This document shows positions 51,500 to 63,945 of a DNA stretch of 64,000 nt, piece after piece. The notes under the pieces are model-generated. The model was not told where the DNA came from. It saw only the letters and a program-made list of their open reading frames with translations, and searched no databases. Numbering within the stretch: the first letter of the stretch is position 1; every line of letters begins with the position of its first letter. Both the position numbers and the translations under genes were made by a program. Source of the stretch: Terebella lapidaria (Eukaryota > Annelida > Polychaeta > Terebellida > Terebellidae); the NCBI GenBank assembly GCA_949152475.1, contig OX424566.1, positions 16,267,177-16,331,176 of the forward strand, written 5' to 3'.

Positions 51500-52420
51500 T
51501 GGGTTTTTAGGGAACAATGTAACATATTCCATAGCAAAAACTTGCAGATATAAATTAATTGACCAATAACAATCCTCAATTGCTTTCATGTCTCTGGATG
51601 AATATTTGTTCCAATCTGGTGATATTCGTAACAATGTGAAATGTGCAAGCTACCCAGCAATGACAGGTCCACGGAAACATGCTATTGGCTTCAGTGAAAT
51701 GGGAGAGGAATTGATAGGAGGAAACATGTTTGTAGAATTAGAATTGACCTTGCTTTGCTATGGTTCATGTGTCTAATGAAGATGTTCTCATGACGCCTGC
51801 TTATGTTCTATCACACGTTAAGTGAATCATCTGGTGTTGAAATAGGATAGGCCTGGTCCGCTAAAAACTCACCGTTTCTCATGCGTTCGTTATTTGCAAG
51901 AAAAACATGCAAACGACACTGTCATGGTCCATGCTTAATCTTTCATTCAGCCACAATTACCGAAGTCACTTTGCTCGGATGGTATATACTTGGGTATGTT
52001 TACTGATATAATATTCAATAATATAATACACAATATGCCATTGGCGCGTTGAGATAATTTGATTGCATTAATAATTATACTAGACGCTTCCTGTCCCAAT
52101 TCACAGACGAGAACAAGATAACCATGTGGTGAAAACATTAAGATGAATATTTGCAAACAAATTTGGCCATTAATGACATTATTAAATCGTCATTACTCCA
52201 CTCGTTTGCCATGACGTGTCGTTCTGAGGGAACTGAATTAGATTAGCAGTTAGTTTTATCTCTGTTGCGCGTCTACGGAACGCTAGGCTTGTAAGAATTG
52301 CTCCCATACACTGTAGGAATAAAAATTGATAGAACATGTCAGTAAAAGATACAAAGGCACATGTACAAAGGCCGTGATAACTCCCTGGATTTAGGTATAG
52401 GTACATGCATAAAGATATTG
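51500..52420. repeat. Local duplication, copy C
   Basis: TGTCTCTGGATGAATATTTG, the GGAACAATGTAACATATTCC block and the 52.1-52.4-kb region match copy D at 53880-54830 in the same order. Divergence is moderate. It includes the exon-like block at 52184-52310. Confidence 0.75.
52184..52310 (-). CDS. Possible last exon in copy C (unrecognised)
   Basis: After a strong acceptor (TTTTTATTCCTACAG, ending about 52311) the minus frame reads MGAILTSLAFRRRATEIKLT, then ANLIQFPQNDTSW to a TAA near 52184. The copy D counterpart (54536-54660) keeps the frame, including RRRATEIK and NLIQFPQND, but its acceptor AG is changed to TG. Conservation of frame in both copies suggests coding origin. Product and upstream exons are unknown. 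Confidence 0.35.
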
Positions 52421-52468
52421 CTGTCCACCACTTTTCCTGGTATCCATTGAGTATTCTCGGCTTTTATA

Positions 52469-52641
52469 GGGCCTGTAAGTCACGTGATGCCATGGTGGGA
52501 TTTCCGGTGGCAAACAAACATACACCTTTTGTTTAATTTGAGTAGAACTCCATTCAAAACCCAAATTATTCAGGTAACACAAACGGTGTATGTTTGTTTG
52601 GAACCACAATCACCCCGTAAAGGCACGTGTCTTACAGGCCC
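52469..52641. mobile_element. GGGCCTG MITE, copy 3 (complete)
   Basis: Perfect 11-bp ends GGGCCTGTAAG and CTTACAGGCCC, TA on both sides, 173 bp. Each arm has CACGTG (an E-box) and GGTGTATGTTTGTTTG or its inverse. TA duplication and size fit a Tc1/mariner-type MITE. The interior is a near palindrome. Confidence 0.85.
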
Positions 52642-52769
52642 TAATGTACCTAACATTATGTTTCCACCAAATTAGTAGCATACAATCATGCTGAGACAAT
52701 TCGGACTGGCATACGCCCAGATGCCGTTCTATAGGCAGTCAATAGACCATCGGCAGTGGCGTAGACACA

Positions 52770-53330
52770 TTTGAAAAGTGAGGGGTTCCAAATATGTGCG
52801 GTCTGGGGGTTCGGGGGTCGCCGTAGGCCAAATTTTGGAATTTGGTGTTTTCTCAGAGCATTTCTGGTGTGTACCTTGGGCCCATTTCGGTGTTATGTTT
52901 GTGGTGTATCAACGGATTAAATTTTTTTCAATTGGAAAAGTATCATCTAAAATAGGCCCATAAAATTCAAGGCATTACATCTTTTATTAACTTTATGAAA
53001 AGTTATTGAGAACAACAGATGGGTGCAATGGAAAATAGATAGACTAAGTTTTTTATGTCTGTATTATATGTCGGTATCAATTCAATATTCCTCACCACAG
53101 GAGTCGCACCAGGATCCCCCCGACGTGGGGTCTGAGCTCCCTGACAGGGGGTGTAAAACATATGTAAAATACATGTACACAAATCATAACCGAGCAGAGT
53201 GAGAGAGCCAGCGTACGGCGTGGGGTCTGGGGCCTGCTCAAGGGCCCCAGGAGCCAGAGTTTTTGGTGTTCTGAGCTTGATTCTGAACTTCGCCTGGGTC
53301 CTAATTAGTCTGGTTTCCACTCCCCGAATT
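52770..53330. other. Unexplained GC-richer island
   Basis: G-rich segments (GGTCTGGGGGTTCGGGGGTC and GGGGTCTGGGGCCTGC) occur at both ends, which may mark a small inserted element. No inverted ends or protein could be fixed. Confidence 0.3.
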
Positions 53331-53879
53331 TTATACCTTTTAAAAAAATGTTGTGATTTTATTTTCGATCATTCAGTGATTGAGCCCATATCGAGCTTGT
53401 CTATTTTTGCATGCTTTCTCCCACACAAAATGTGTGAGAATTGCTACTTCTTGATTTCAGGAAAACGCCATATACAGAAAACATGTTTGAACAATTCGAA
53501 CGGGAGAATCATGGGAATATTTCACATATTCCAAGCACATATTGGACCTATGAACATATTCATCTGGACACCGAACTTAAGACTCTGTCAACAAATTGCA
53601 AATGTTATCACCGGATATACATATCAATGTATTTCTTACTTACTTTCAAAATGTAAAATACACATTATTCTGCTTATCTCCTTATGACTATTAAGTTTCA
53701 GTCTAATTTTTGTCTATCCTGTAAAATCTCTCTTCATATTTGTGTACAGCTTTAAATTTAATAAAACCATCCGTCAGTCGTCTTTCAAATCAATTCATGT
53801 TCTTGTGTATATTGATGTTCTTGTGTATAAATTTGTAATGTTACACTCCCAACGTTGTCCATTGCCTTCAGAATCATTT

Positions 53880-54830
53880 ATACTGCTTCAAAGGCGCTTG
53901 GGGTCTAGGGGAACAATGTACCATATTCCATAGCAAAAACGTGCAGGTATAAATTAATTGACCAACAATGATCCTTAATTGCTTTATGTCTCTGGATGAA
54001 TATTTGTTTCAGTCTGGTGATATTAACAATTTGAAAAGGGCTTACCCACCAATGACAGGTCGACGAAAACATACCATTGGCGTCAGTGGAGTGGGCGAGG
54101 AATTGATAGGAGCTTGTAGAATTAGAATTGACCTTGCTTTGCTATGGTCCATGTGTCTAATGAGGTGTTCTCATGACGCCCGTTCATGTTCTACCACAAT
54201 AAAATGAATAATCTGGTGTCCAATTAGGATAGACATGGTCAGCTAAAAACTCACCGTTTCTCTTGCGTTCGTTACCTGCAAGAAAAACATGCAAACAACT
54301 GTCATGGTCCGTGCAGAAGCTCTTTATTAAGCCTCATTTACCGAAGTCTCTTTGATTCGGATATAGTATTCAATAATATAATACGCCACATATCATAGGC
54401 GCGTTGGGATAATTTGATTCAATAATAATTATTCTAGACGCTTCCTGTTCCCATTTACACACGAGAACAAGATGACCATGTGGTAAAAACATTAGGATCA
54501 ATATTTGCAAACAAATTTGGCCATTAATGACATTATTAAATCGTCATTACTCCATTAGTTTGCCGTGAAGTGTCGTTCTGAGGGAACTGAATTAGATTAG
54601 CAGTTTGTTTTATCTCTGTTGCTCGTCTACGGAAAGCTAGGCTTTGAGAAGATGCAATTGTAAGAATTGCTCCCATACAGTGGAAGAATAAAAATAAGAG
54701 TGCTGGCCAGTTAAAGATACAAAGGCACATGTACAAAAGCCGTGAAAACTCCTTGGATTCAGATATAGGTACATGCATATAGATGTTACTGTCCACCACT
54801 GTTCCTGATATCCATGGAGTATCATTGGCT
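53880..54830. repeat. Local duplication, copy D
   Basis: Counterpart of 51500-52420. Here the exon-like block (54660-54536) is retained with a lost splice acceptor, and a 9-base addition (about 54645-54655) encodes SSQ. Upstream minus-strand frames contain a hydrophobic LLYMCLCIFNWPALLFLFFH run that could be intron. Confidence 0.7.
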
Positions 54831-54989
54831 TTGGCATGTCACCAAACAAGCCAGTGCATCGCCGGCGAGCTTGGTTTGAGATACATGTACCTAAAACTAT
54901 GTTTCCGCCAAAGTAGTAGCAAACAATCATGCTGAAACAAATTCTGACTGGCATACGTCCAGATGCCGTCATTTAGGCCCTCGAGACAA

Positions 54990-55880
54990 TCAATCGCCGA
55001 GGACCAGGAATCAGTCAGTCCTCTTCTAAATTCCACTAAACACGGCTTGTATAGTGGAATTTCATTCACCCGAATCCTTCTGAACATAAAATATAACATC
55101 ATTCCACGGTTCTGAACAGGGTGGTTAAAAAAGTAGACCTAAACCTCATGAACATATTAACCTGGACACTGTATTTCAGAATGCAAATGTCGTCATCGAA
55201 CATACATACAAATGTATTTCTTACATATTTACAAAAGGTACAAGACACATTATTGTGCTTATCTCCTTTTGACCATAAAGTTTCAGTCTACTTTTTGTAT
55301 ATCCTGTATTAACTCTCTTCGTATTTATGTAAAGCCTTAAAGTTACTAGAACCATCAGTCAGTCGTCTTTCAAAACAACACGGATGGTATATTGATTCCT
55401 AATCAGATAAATATGTATTTTGCTGATAAACCTTACTCTAACACATTGTAGCTGTTAATTTGTATCAAGTCAACTGTTTCTTTACCATGCGGAACACTAA
55501 AGGATATGCAACTGAGCAATAAGGAAGTCATTTTACTGTCAATGAGTTTTGTGTTACGGACAGACTTCTGAACGTTGCAAATTACATTAGTGTAAATAAG
55601 CACACATATTGCTTTCTATAATTAACAGTAGGCAGAAAACACAACATTTGTCTGGATGTCGTGAGTCCATCATAATTGCGTCAGGAATTAATCCCTACCA
55701 ACTTTGTTTTATCTTGCACTATACTTGTCATAGAAACCCATCTATGCATTTCAATAGGTGGCCGTCCCAAGATTCTGGACCTAGACTAGCAGTGACATAG
55801 TGACATAGTAATGTGCAATTTTGCCAAAGGGAAGGACCGATGGATTTGCAGTCACATCGGCAGGATATACTTTCTTTCAG
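54990..55880. other. No recognisable feature
   Basis: AT-rich sequence with short frames. No repeat, RNA gene or domain seen. Confidence 0.35.
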
Positions 55881-55884
55881 ATTA

Positions 55885-56688
55885 GTCCACGGTTCTATTG
55901 TTCTTCGCAGTAGATTATTTTTCAGAATCTACTGGGAGACGGTTCCCAGTATAATATTGCAGTAGATCATTCTTTCCAATAATCTACTGCAATATAATCT
56001 ACTGCGTGTAAACACAACAACTGCCAGTGTCCAAACTGCATCTGCTCAAACAAGACGCGTTTGTTTGCATACTAGCGAGTCGTTTTCATCATTGCCGAAA
56101 CCTAGTTCGTTTGATGCCATGGAACCTTGGTCGAGGCCGATTTAATGTAGATGAGGAGGTGAACAATAAATGTGGTGTTACTGTTGATTCCCAATTCTAA
56201 ATTCACCAAGACACCAAAAGGTGGCAGCACAAGCAGTGGGCATTGTCGTGAATCTAAACCCGATTTGTATTCATGATTCACTCATAATCCAAGATTGGTA
56301 TATATTCATCATTATCATGCAAACCATTCATTAGATGCAGACATCAGTTAGCAAAATTTGGTGAATACCGTGTTGTAAATCGTTGAAAATTATGAAAACA
56401 GCAAGTGGACATGTACTTCTACTCTCATGATATAATAATGGTGACAAAGTTCATCACAAATTCAGACAGTGTCGCCCTCTGTATCCTAACACTGTTGAAG
56501 TGTGACGGTATAGTTGTACACGCAGATTACTACTCGCAGATGCAGATGTCGGCGGAGATTTAGTTGAGTTGAGGGGGAACCGAGAACTAAGTCGGATAAT
56601 CGGTTCAGTGTCGCGTCTCTGGAAAATAATAGACTCGCCTTCGGCTCGTCGATTATTTTCCAGAGTCGCTCCACTTCACCGATTATCC
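55885..56688 (+). mobile_element. Palindrome/hairpin element E4, unrelated stems
   Basis: The left end has GGTTCTATTGTT then hairpins: CAGTAGATT with AATCTACTG (55908-55934), ACTGGGA with TCCCAGT (55931-55950) and GCAGTAGAT with ATCTACTGC (55959-55990). The right end is a 95-bp palindrome (56594-56688) from GTC-GGATAATCGGT to ACCGATTATCC, with inner stem CTCTGGAAAATAAT and apex CTCGCCTTCGGCTCG. The inner flank GTCGGATAAT is the same as at P1 and P2, but arms and ladder stems share no sequence with E1-E3. The 0.6-kb interior has no gene. Confidence 0.6.
56594..56688. repeat. Palindrome P4 (95 bp)
   Basis: GGATAATCGGT to ACCGATTATCC, capped by GCCTTCGGC (a C-TTCG-G turn). It is the right end of E4. 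Length, ends and cap match P1 and P2, while the stem sequence is different. Confidence 0.92.
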
Positions 56689-59600
56689 CATACTTCATTG
56701 ATCTAATGATATCTCGCATATATTTCCTGTCATAGTCATTTGGGTGCTTGGAATTGGCATATCGGACATACGTGTAAGAGCATTATGTTAAAAATATACT
56801 ACATGTAGACATATTTGGGGCAATAATAAGTAATAAAAAATACACTCAATCTTCTGTAAAAGCACAGACATGGAAATATTTGATGACACTTGTCCAATCT
56901 TGCATTGATTTGATCGAATGTACGTGTCAAACCAAATGAAAGATTGTACCGTGCGTTTTGACTGAGGATCATTATTGATGCATCTATGAAAGACTATTGA
57001 CGTGGTCCAGTTTGTATGGATATGTCGTGCATGTTTGATGTGGATAACCTGTCAGCTATGTATTGTATGGCTATAACATGGTTTCTCTCCATCTGGATAA
57101 TAAGTTCACGTGTGTTGAAAAGGAGAAGAGAGCTGTTGCAAAGAAACTGCCCTCTGATAATGGAAATCACTGTATATGGTTTACTGTATTCAATGGATTC
57201 ACCTTGGAGCGCGGATGAATTTACCCAATATATAGACTTTACCTACTGTATAATCACCATGTGAGTAGCTGTACGTTTAGTTTTCTGTCGATTACAAAGG
57301 GCATATTGGTGGGCAAACGACATTTTGTACTGACTAACCTTCCAATTCATTTCATGCTTGTGCAAAATTAGACAAGATCGATGTTGTTGCTAAATATCGC
57401 CAATTTCCATTCCGCAAAAAAACAATAAAAAACATATAATCTCCTTTTGACCTATATATTCCCGCCCTGAATAGTTTTCATTTATAAAATTCCAGAAACA
57501 AATTAGGCAGTAAAAGAAACATGTGACTGATGACGATGGACACAATGCCAAAGGTTATCAGACCATGGATACGGTAAGCCAAAAAGCAATAATAGTTTGC
57601 CAAAAGACAACAAATCAGTATAAACAGGTAATACAATTGAGTATCAAATAAAAGATCAATTCACTTGATAGATTTCAATGTTTTTTAAAGAAAATCAAAT
57701 ATATCAAATCATTTCACAGAGTAACTAATTCACTGTTAGACATAGGAGAAAATTGATATCAACAAATTGATTCATTGAAGGTATGCATCATTACGCAAAT
57801 TGTATTATCCAACAAGAGCTATAATGTCCATGCCATAGAATGCCTACGGTTGTGACAAAGTATTGCATATGTAGTATCTTTGGGACCAATTTCAGGCAAA
57901 ATCACCACACAATGAGCTGTTAATGGACAAGCCTCGTTCGGGTGGATTACTGGGATGTCGAATCTGGACATTGGTCAATACAACAGATGTCCTGGGTTTT
58001 GGTACAGTGTATAGCTAAGTAGTCCGACAAAACCCGTCAGTTTGTATTTCGAGGTTCTTATCATCTACCCAGTTTGTTAACAAATTGGTACATTAGTTAT
58101 TTCGATGCATAAATGGTGCTTACCAACGAGTGATATATTGTGTACAAGATAAATTGGCATGAGTTTATGACACTTGTCAGTTCTTAGGACTGTACTTTGT
58201 AGACCCTGTGATGCCAATAACTATGTATTACCTCAACATCTCCATCAGGCGGACCTTCCAGCACACTGGAACTTCCCCAAGCAAATACTCGTGAGCATTA
58301 ATTTGCTCCCGATGATTGAACGCTTGCTTGGATGTGACACCCAAGTGACAACGTCTTGTAAATTGAGAACGTGGTAATATGGAGTGCACTCTATTAGCCT
58401 GGTCAACGACTCGCTTTTTACAGGAAAATATTTCGCCCTTCATATCATTGTTGTACTCTGGATTTTTCTTCGCGTACTAGTATACACGTCTTGATCGTGG
58501 GGATCGTGAATTGTGTTTGTGAAATATTGTGAATTTATCAACGCGCGAAAATACGTGTATTCACAACATGTATCATAAGCATCTAGGCACAGTCAGGAAT
58601 TTCAGCGGATTATTGTTGTCGGTTTGCAATGTTACATTCCTCATTTCCTCCAATGAATTGTTTGCCATGCCATGCGGAGGAAGAATCAGTCCACTGTTTT
58701 CATAGTCTGTGATGCTATCGAATTATTGGAGCTTGCAATGATCGATGTGATGTATACTTTCAGTTTACAAATAATGCTATATCGAGCACAAGTTGGAAAT
58801 GGCAATTGCAAGAGTAATATAGAAACACATCATTAAAGTGATATCAATGTTGTCGTGCTATTTCCATGATATCAACTTCTACCATTTCTTAACCAAACGT
58901 CTTCATCAAATAAATACGTCACTAAATGGGCATATCATGCTAGTGCCACCAACGTGCATGAGATTGTGTACGCTAATTCTTGAGATGGTTTCGGCTAATG
59001 GACATCTAGTCTCAGTAATGATCTGGCCATGTCTAGACTAATTGAAACAAATTGATTGTTATTGTACTGCTCTTATACAGTCACACGTAGTGGTGGGTGT
59101 GCAATGTTGCTTCTGTCAGAAACATCTACTTCGTTTGTTTTCCATATATTTCCAATGACATTGAGTCTCTACCTAACGAGGCGTCTGTATTAGCTCCTCA
59201 AACAGTACTCGGTGCATTCATTGTGGGCGATTAGATTATGCCTAATTTCCTGGAGTAGCAGAAAAAACTGCCATCATTGTTACGGTCTTGTCCTTTGCCT
59301 GCTGAGTCAAGGTCGTCGTGCCACTGCGAATATCTGGATGCATACATCGCCCATTACCAATACTATACGACTGCGCCGGATAGATGCAGTGTGTGTCAAC
59401 ATATTACCACTGTGCAAGTTGTAACAAACTAGTTAATAGTCAAGTATCAAGAAATTCGAAATGTAGTTGCAACTACCACTCCACAATGATCTCTTTCGAT
59501 ATTCCCTTTTCCTTGCAATTTCGTGGAAGTCTATATATATTATGGGATAACTTATTCCTGGGCAATTTTGTTTGAGTAAGATTACCCGTGTCCTGATGAC

Positions 59601-59870
59601 GACAAGGAAAATGATCAATCGAATTAAGAAACATTCGCGCGGTTGTTTAGGATACCCTTTTGGGCGCTTGATCTTTTATGGTGATGAATTCTGAGCTTAT
59701 ATCTAGAAAACGATTTTTCTGCAATTTAGTACATATTCGTGGGGATTGGCCCGTATGTGACCAGGGCAATTACCTTTTACTGAATCACAAATCACAAGGT
59801 TGGGTACCAGGATAACATTCGGACTAATCATCATATCCTTAATATTATAAAAATGAACTCGACACATTCA

Positions 59871-60277
59871 AGGTAGTCTGCTACAAACAGTGGAGTTAAT
59901 TCTTGAATATGATCTCTTCAAAATGACCCATTTTATAGAGTAACTGATCAGAATCCTAAAACTGAAAAGAAAATAAGGGGTCATCGTACTGCTTTCTTCG
60001 ACATATTCGATCAAAATCACAAACATTTACCTAAAATTACATATTTTTTGACATATTTGCACATCTTTTTGTCCATATTCACATTTTGCATCATTTTTTC
60101 CACGCGAAGGGATATGGTGACCCCTATTTTCTTTTCAGTTTCAAGATGCTGATCAGTTACTCTATGAAATATGTCATTTCGAAGCTATAGATTATGCAGA
60201 TACAATTAATTACAAATGTTTTTTTTTTTAAAAACTCTTTTACGCTCCTTAACTCACTGTTTGGAGCGGTCTACCCT
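59871..60277. mobile_element. Inverted-repeat MITE in copy B
   Basis: GGTAGTCTGCTACAAACAGT at the left and CACTGTTTGGAGCGGTCTAC at the right form terminal inverted repeats. An inner pair (ATAGAGTAACTGATCAG with CTGATCAGTTACTCTATG, each near an AAAACTGAAAAGAAAATA-like stretch) extends the foldback. It is about 400 bp with no frame, and absent from copy A. Confidence 0.65.
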
Positions 60278-61114
60278 AAACGTCAAACGCGCACTGGCGG
60301 GAGACCAGGCGGACATCTAATAAAATGTATTCTGGAAATATTGAAATACACCATTATTGCATATAGTTCTTGATTGTGTGTGTAAATGGATGCTCATCGG
60401 ATTAACAAAATAACAATATGACACGACAACTAATAGGTTTTAAGTATATGGCAACCTACATAAATGTTTTTGCGTGAGAAACAGACTGAATACTTCATGA
60501 TACCACTTTTGGTAAGCATCTTGTCGCGTTTTATACCTCCGTCTAAGTTTCGTCCTGTACAATTACAATGTAAAGGTTTGGCGCGTTTTGAGATGTGCAT
60601 ATTGCCCTCAGATAGTAAAATGTCGTGAGGTACTATGTCCACAACATAGATAGAGATGAGAGTGGAGGTGCATGTGTGAGTTCGGGGCACTCATGTTCTC
60701 ATAAACAGTTGACGATGCTTGTGAGCGGTAATGAAGAAACACTAACTGATATGATTTACTTCTGCATTACAGTGCAAGCGTTTCTGAAAAGTACAGCTTT
60801 TTGGGCATTAAGGGAGAGCTTCGTAAAGCAAAATGCAACAATTAATTTATATGGTAACAGTATATTTATATGTTTTGGAGCAATAATGCCAAGGTATATT
60901 CAGCAATGCCAACGGATGATCATTGTAAGCAATTGTTATAAAACAGTCATTATCAAACCTTGCATCATGTGTTATCTCAAACTCATTTGTAGATTGAAAC
61001 TTTGGTCCTGAAAGTCCTAGAATGTAGGCGTAAGTGTCAACCAACACAATCAGATTTTGATGATAACAATAAAAACCTGAATAATATGTTCTCTTCTCCG
61101 TACAATTGTTAGCC

Positions 61115-61525
61115 TCAAACTATGACTGACTCAATGGACTGGGTTTCATTCAACTGTGTGAAGGATTCCGCGGGTCCAGACTCGGGCGTATTCACCAGCT
61201 GCAGTAGTGGTGACGTGCTGGCGGATGTGGTCACACCACCATCCGTCAGGAAAACCTGTCCACTGTCTGACATTGGAGAAAGTGGTATACATTTCCTACG
61301 GTCATTTTCACACGATGGATTAGTTCCGGGGTATTCAGCACTCGGTTGTGATTGGCTCAGTGCTTGTGAGGAGTCGTCTGTTGGGTGCTGTGTATCGGAG
61401 ACTGATGGAATTGGCTGGTCACCACCAGGCGCTGATGGATTTTTTGCAGTTGAGCGACCGACAACGGATCTTTCTGTGACGAAGCCTGACTCATGAGTAG
61501 TGTACAGTCTGAGGTCTTCTTCCTT
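61115..61525 (-). CDS. Last exon of duplicated unknown gene, copy B
   Basis: A good acceptor (CTCTTTTGTTCCAG) ends at 61526. The exon opens in phase 0 with KEEDLRLYTTHESGFVTERS and stays open for 136 codons to a stop at 61115 (411 bases, a multiple of three). The sequence is acidic and rich in Ser, Thr and Pro with the block CIPLSPMSDSGQVFLTDGGV, conserved in copy A. This pattern suits an intracellular regulatory tail, for example of a receptor, with SP sites that could be phosphorylated. I recognise no family, and the upstream exons lie to the right or were lost. It is the best host-gene candidate in the right half. Confidence 0.6.
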   Translation of the reverse strand, partial: KEEDLRLYTTHESGFVTERSVVGRSTAKNPSAPGGDQPIPSVSDTQHPTDDSSQALSQSQPSAEYPGTNPSCENDRRKCIPLSPMSDSGQVFLTDGGVTTSASTSPLLQLVNTPESGPAESFTQLNETQSIESVIV

Positions 61526-62394
61526 CTGGAACAAAAGAGGTATAAATATGGCGACGATTAGACAATTACGTTTTGATCTGTAATGTTCATAAAACAATAA
61601 ATGTTCATGAAAAATTGAAGACTAGTATTAGTGCTATTTATTTATACACATACAATGAGTAGCCTAATTGCGCTTGATTGAGTACTATTTCTATTTAACG
61701 GGCTTATTTTTAATCTCTCAATTGCTGATCAGTTGTGCAATAATTTCATCTGGTGTAAAATAGAAACAGCTACATCACAATACTGACTGCCCCCTGACGC
61801 CATTATTGCTTCGGACATATGTTTCGATTGGGTTCAGATGACGCCAGTGTGGCTTTGGACCTAACTGATTTGATTGGGCTTTGTTTCTATTCTAAATGTG
61901 TTTGATATCAATTTTAGCGTCATCATTCATCGTGTACTGAACTGTCATATGCTAATACATACAATCCAACTTTTTTCCTATTCTCGTATTCACCAATCCT
62001 GTCATTATGACATGAATTTCCTTTCAAGAACAAACATTTATTTAATACAATCAGATTATATGCGTCTCTATACAGGAACATGCTATTGTGTTCATGATTA
62101 ATTCGATAATAGACTAGCTCTAAAATACACGTCGTGTGCACTTCCAAGGTTGGCCAAAAAACTGAATGTTGTGTTTCCTTTGATGAAAAATTACAAAATA
62201 TTCCTCATTCCAAAATATATCTGCTGACCACGCTAATAATCCTCTCCTTTACAAATCACTCAATGTGCGTTTTATTTGTGTCATATATGGCTATATGATT
62301 TGTGATCAAACTAGATGCTTTTCGGTCGCCTACGACCACTGCGGTGTATCCCCCGTAGCCCTATCATCCCTGTCAAACCCAAAAATATTACCGA

Positions 62395-62840
62395 TAAGGG
62401 TGAAAAATTATAGCAAGCGCCAAAGGTTACCCGAGAAATGTAAAGTGTAAAGCCACAACTGTTTTTTTTCTACCAAAATTGCTGCTTTGACCTTTCAAGG
62501 TCATTGAAGGTTTCATTGACTTTTCAAGGTCATTGAACCTTTCAAGGTCCTTTCAAGGTCATTGCTTTGACCTTTCAAGGTCATTGAAGGTCAAATTTTT
62601 CCATTTTGACTTTTCCGATAAGATGATGAAAAGTATAGCCAGATCAAACTCTTCATCAAAAGTTATATTTCAACTCAAAATATTTGACAAACTTGGTTTG
62701 AAGTGGAAATTTCGAGTGAAGATTGAACAAAACTGCATTTCAAGATGATGGAATTGGAGCCATATCGAACTTTTCAACATAAGTTTTATCTCCTCTCAAA
62801 ATATGTGTCAAAGTTGGTTTCAAGTTGAAATTCAAAGTAA
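62395..62840 (+). mobile_element. Pearl-like element, left-end fragment
   Basis: AAGGTTACCCGAGAAATG (about 62420-62437) matches the left end of copy 1, followed by degenerate TGACCTTTCAAGGTCATTGA units. It runs into another copy in the opposite orientation at 62840. Confidence 0.45.
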
Positions 62841-63945
62841 GAATTGACCTATGGTCCGTAACCTATTGCTGTAGCGTTGCGTCCGTCGTCCGTCCGTCCA
62901 TCAACAATTTTATCTTTAGAGTTTACGATCGGATTTTTCTGAAATTTGCACAAAAATGCCTAAAAATATTTCAAGAAGGAGGTATTTTTTGGTTTTTAGA
63001 TTTTCACATTTCTTTCAAAATGGTGGCCATTTTCGTCGAAGAACGGCAAATTTTGAAATTTGGCGGCCATTTTCTCAAAAACTGTTCAGTAATTTATTTT
63101 CTTTTTGATGCATTACACTGCTTGTGTGTACCCCTGTGGTATATGTACTCCATGTATGATTCTTTTTGATGTATTACACTGCTTGTGTATACCCCTGTGA
63201 ATTTTCTTTGCCCTTTAATCGCTCGCAGTGGGCCATTTTGGCCCAAACTTGGCCCCAAATTTGACTTTCCCATGTTAAATTCTCCGATTTATAATGGGAC
63301 ACATTAATATTAATATCTCATTTAATATTGAGATTAGAGATTAGGAATCAATTTTGGACATATAGCAAATGATACAGTTGAATATTCTTGTGACCTTGAA
63401 TTTGACCTTTGACCTCATTTTCAAGATCTGAGAACAAAATGGCTAATATCTCGCTTATTATCGACTTAACACCTCAGGAATCCACAGTGAACATATTACA
63501 TAGGAAATGATATATGTTGAATATTCTGGTGACCTCGAATTTAAGCTTTGACCTCATTTTCAAGGTCAGAGCCCAAAATGACCAATATCTTGCTTATTAT
63601 CGAATCTACAGCTTTGGAATCCATAGTGAACATATAGGAAATGATATATGTTGAAAATTCTGGTGACCTTAAATTTGACTTCTGACAACATTTTCAAGGT
63701 TAAACAAAATGGCTAATATTTCGCTTATTATCTTCTTTACAGCTTAGGAATGAATTGCGAACATATAGGAAATGATATATGCTGAATATTCTCATGACAT
63801 TAAACTTGACCGTTGACCTCATTTTCAGAGTCAGATCACAAAATGGTTAATATCTCACTTATTATCGACTTTACAGCTCTTAGGAATCAATTGTGGACAT
63901 ACTAGAAATCATATATGCTGAATATTCTCGTGACCTTGAGAAGAA
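62840..63945 (-). mobile_element. Pearl-like element, inverted copy reaching the window edge
   Basis: Starts at the right end (ATGGTCCGTAACCTATTG, then CGTCCGTCGTCCGTCCGTCC, the inverse CGG-rich tract), then the GGCCATTTT/CCCATGTTAAATT unit and five 134-bp satellite units in reverse (63390-63940) with TGACCTTGAATTTGACCTTT motifs. The left end is not in the window. Confidence 0.65.

Larger units (their letters stand above)
57100..62245. repeat. Segmental duplication, copy B
   Basis: Counterpart of 41700-50285 in the same orientation and order, shorter because it lacks most mobile insertions. It carries the uninterrupted last exon at 61115-61525 and the SINLLPMIERLLGCDTQV segment at about 58290-58350. 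A MITE at 59871-60277 is found only here. Confidence 0.75.
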
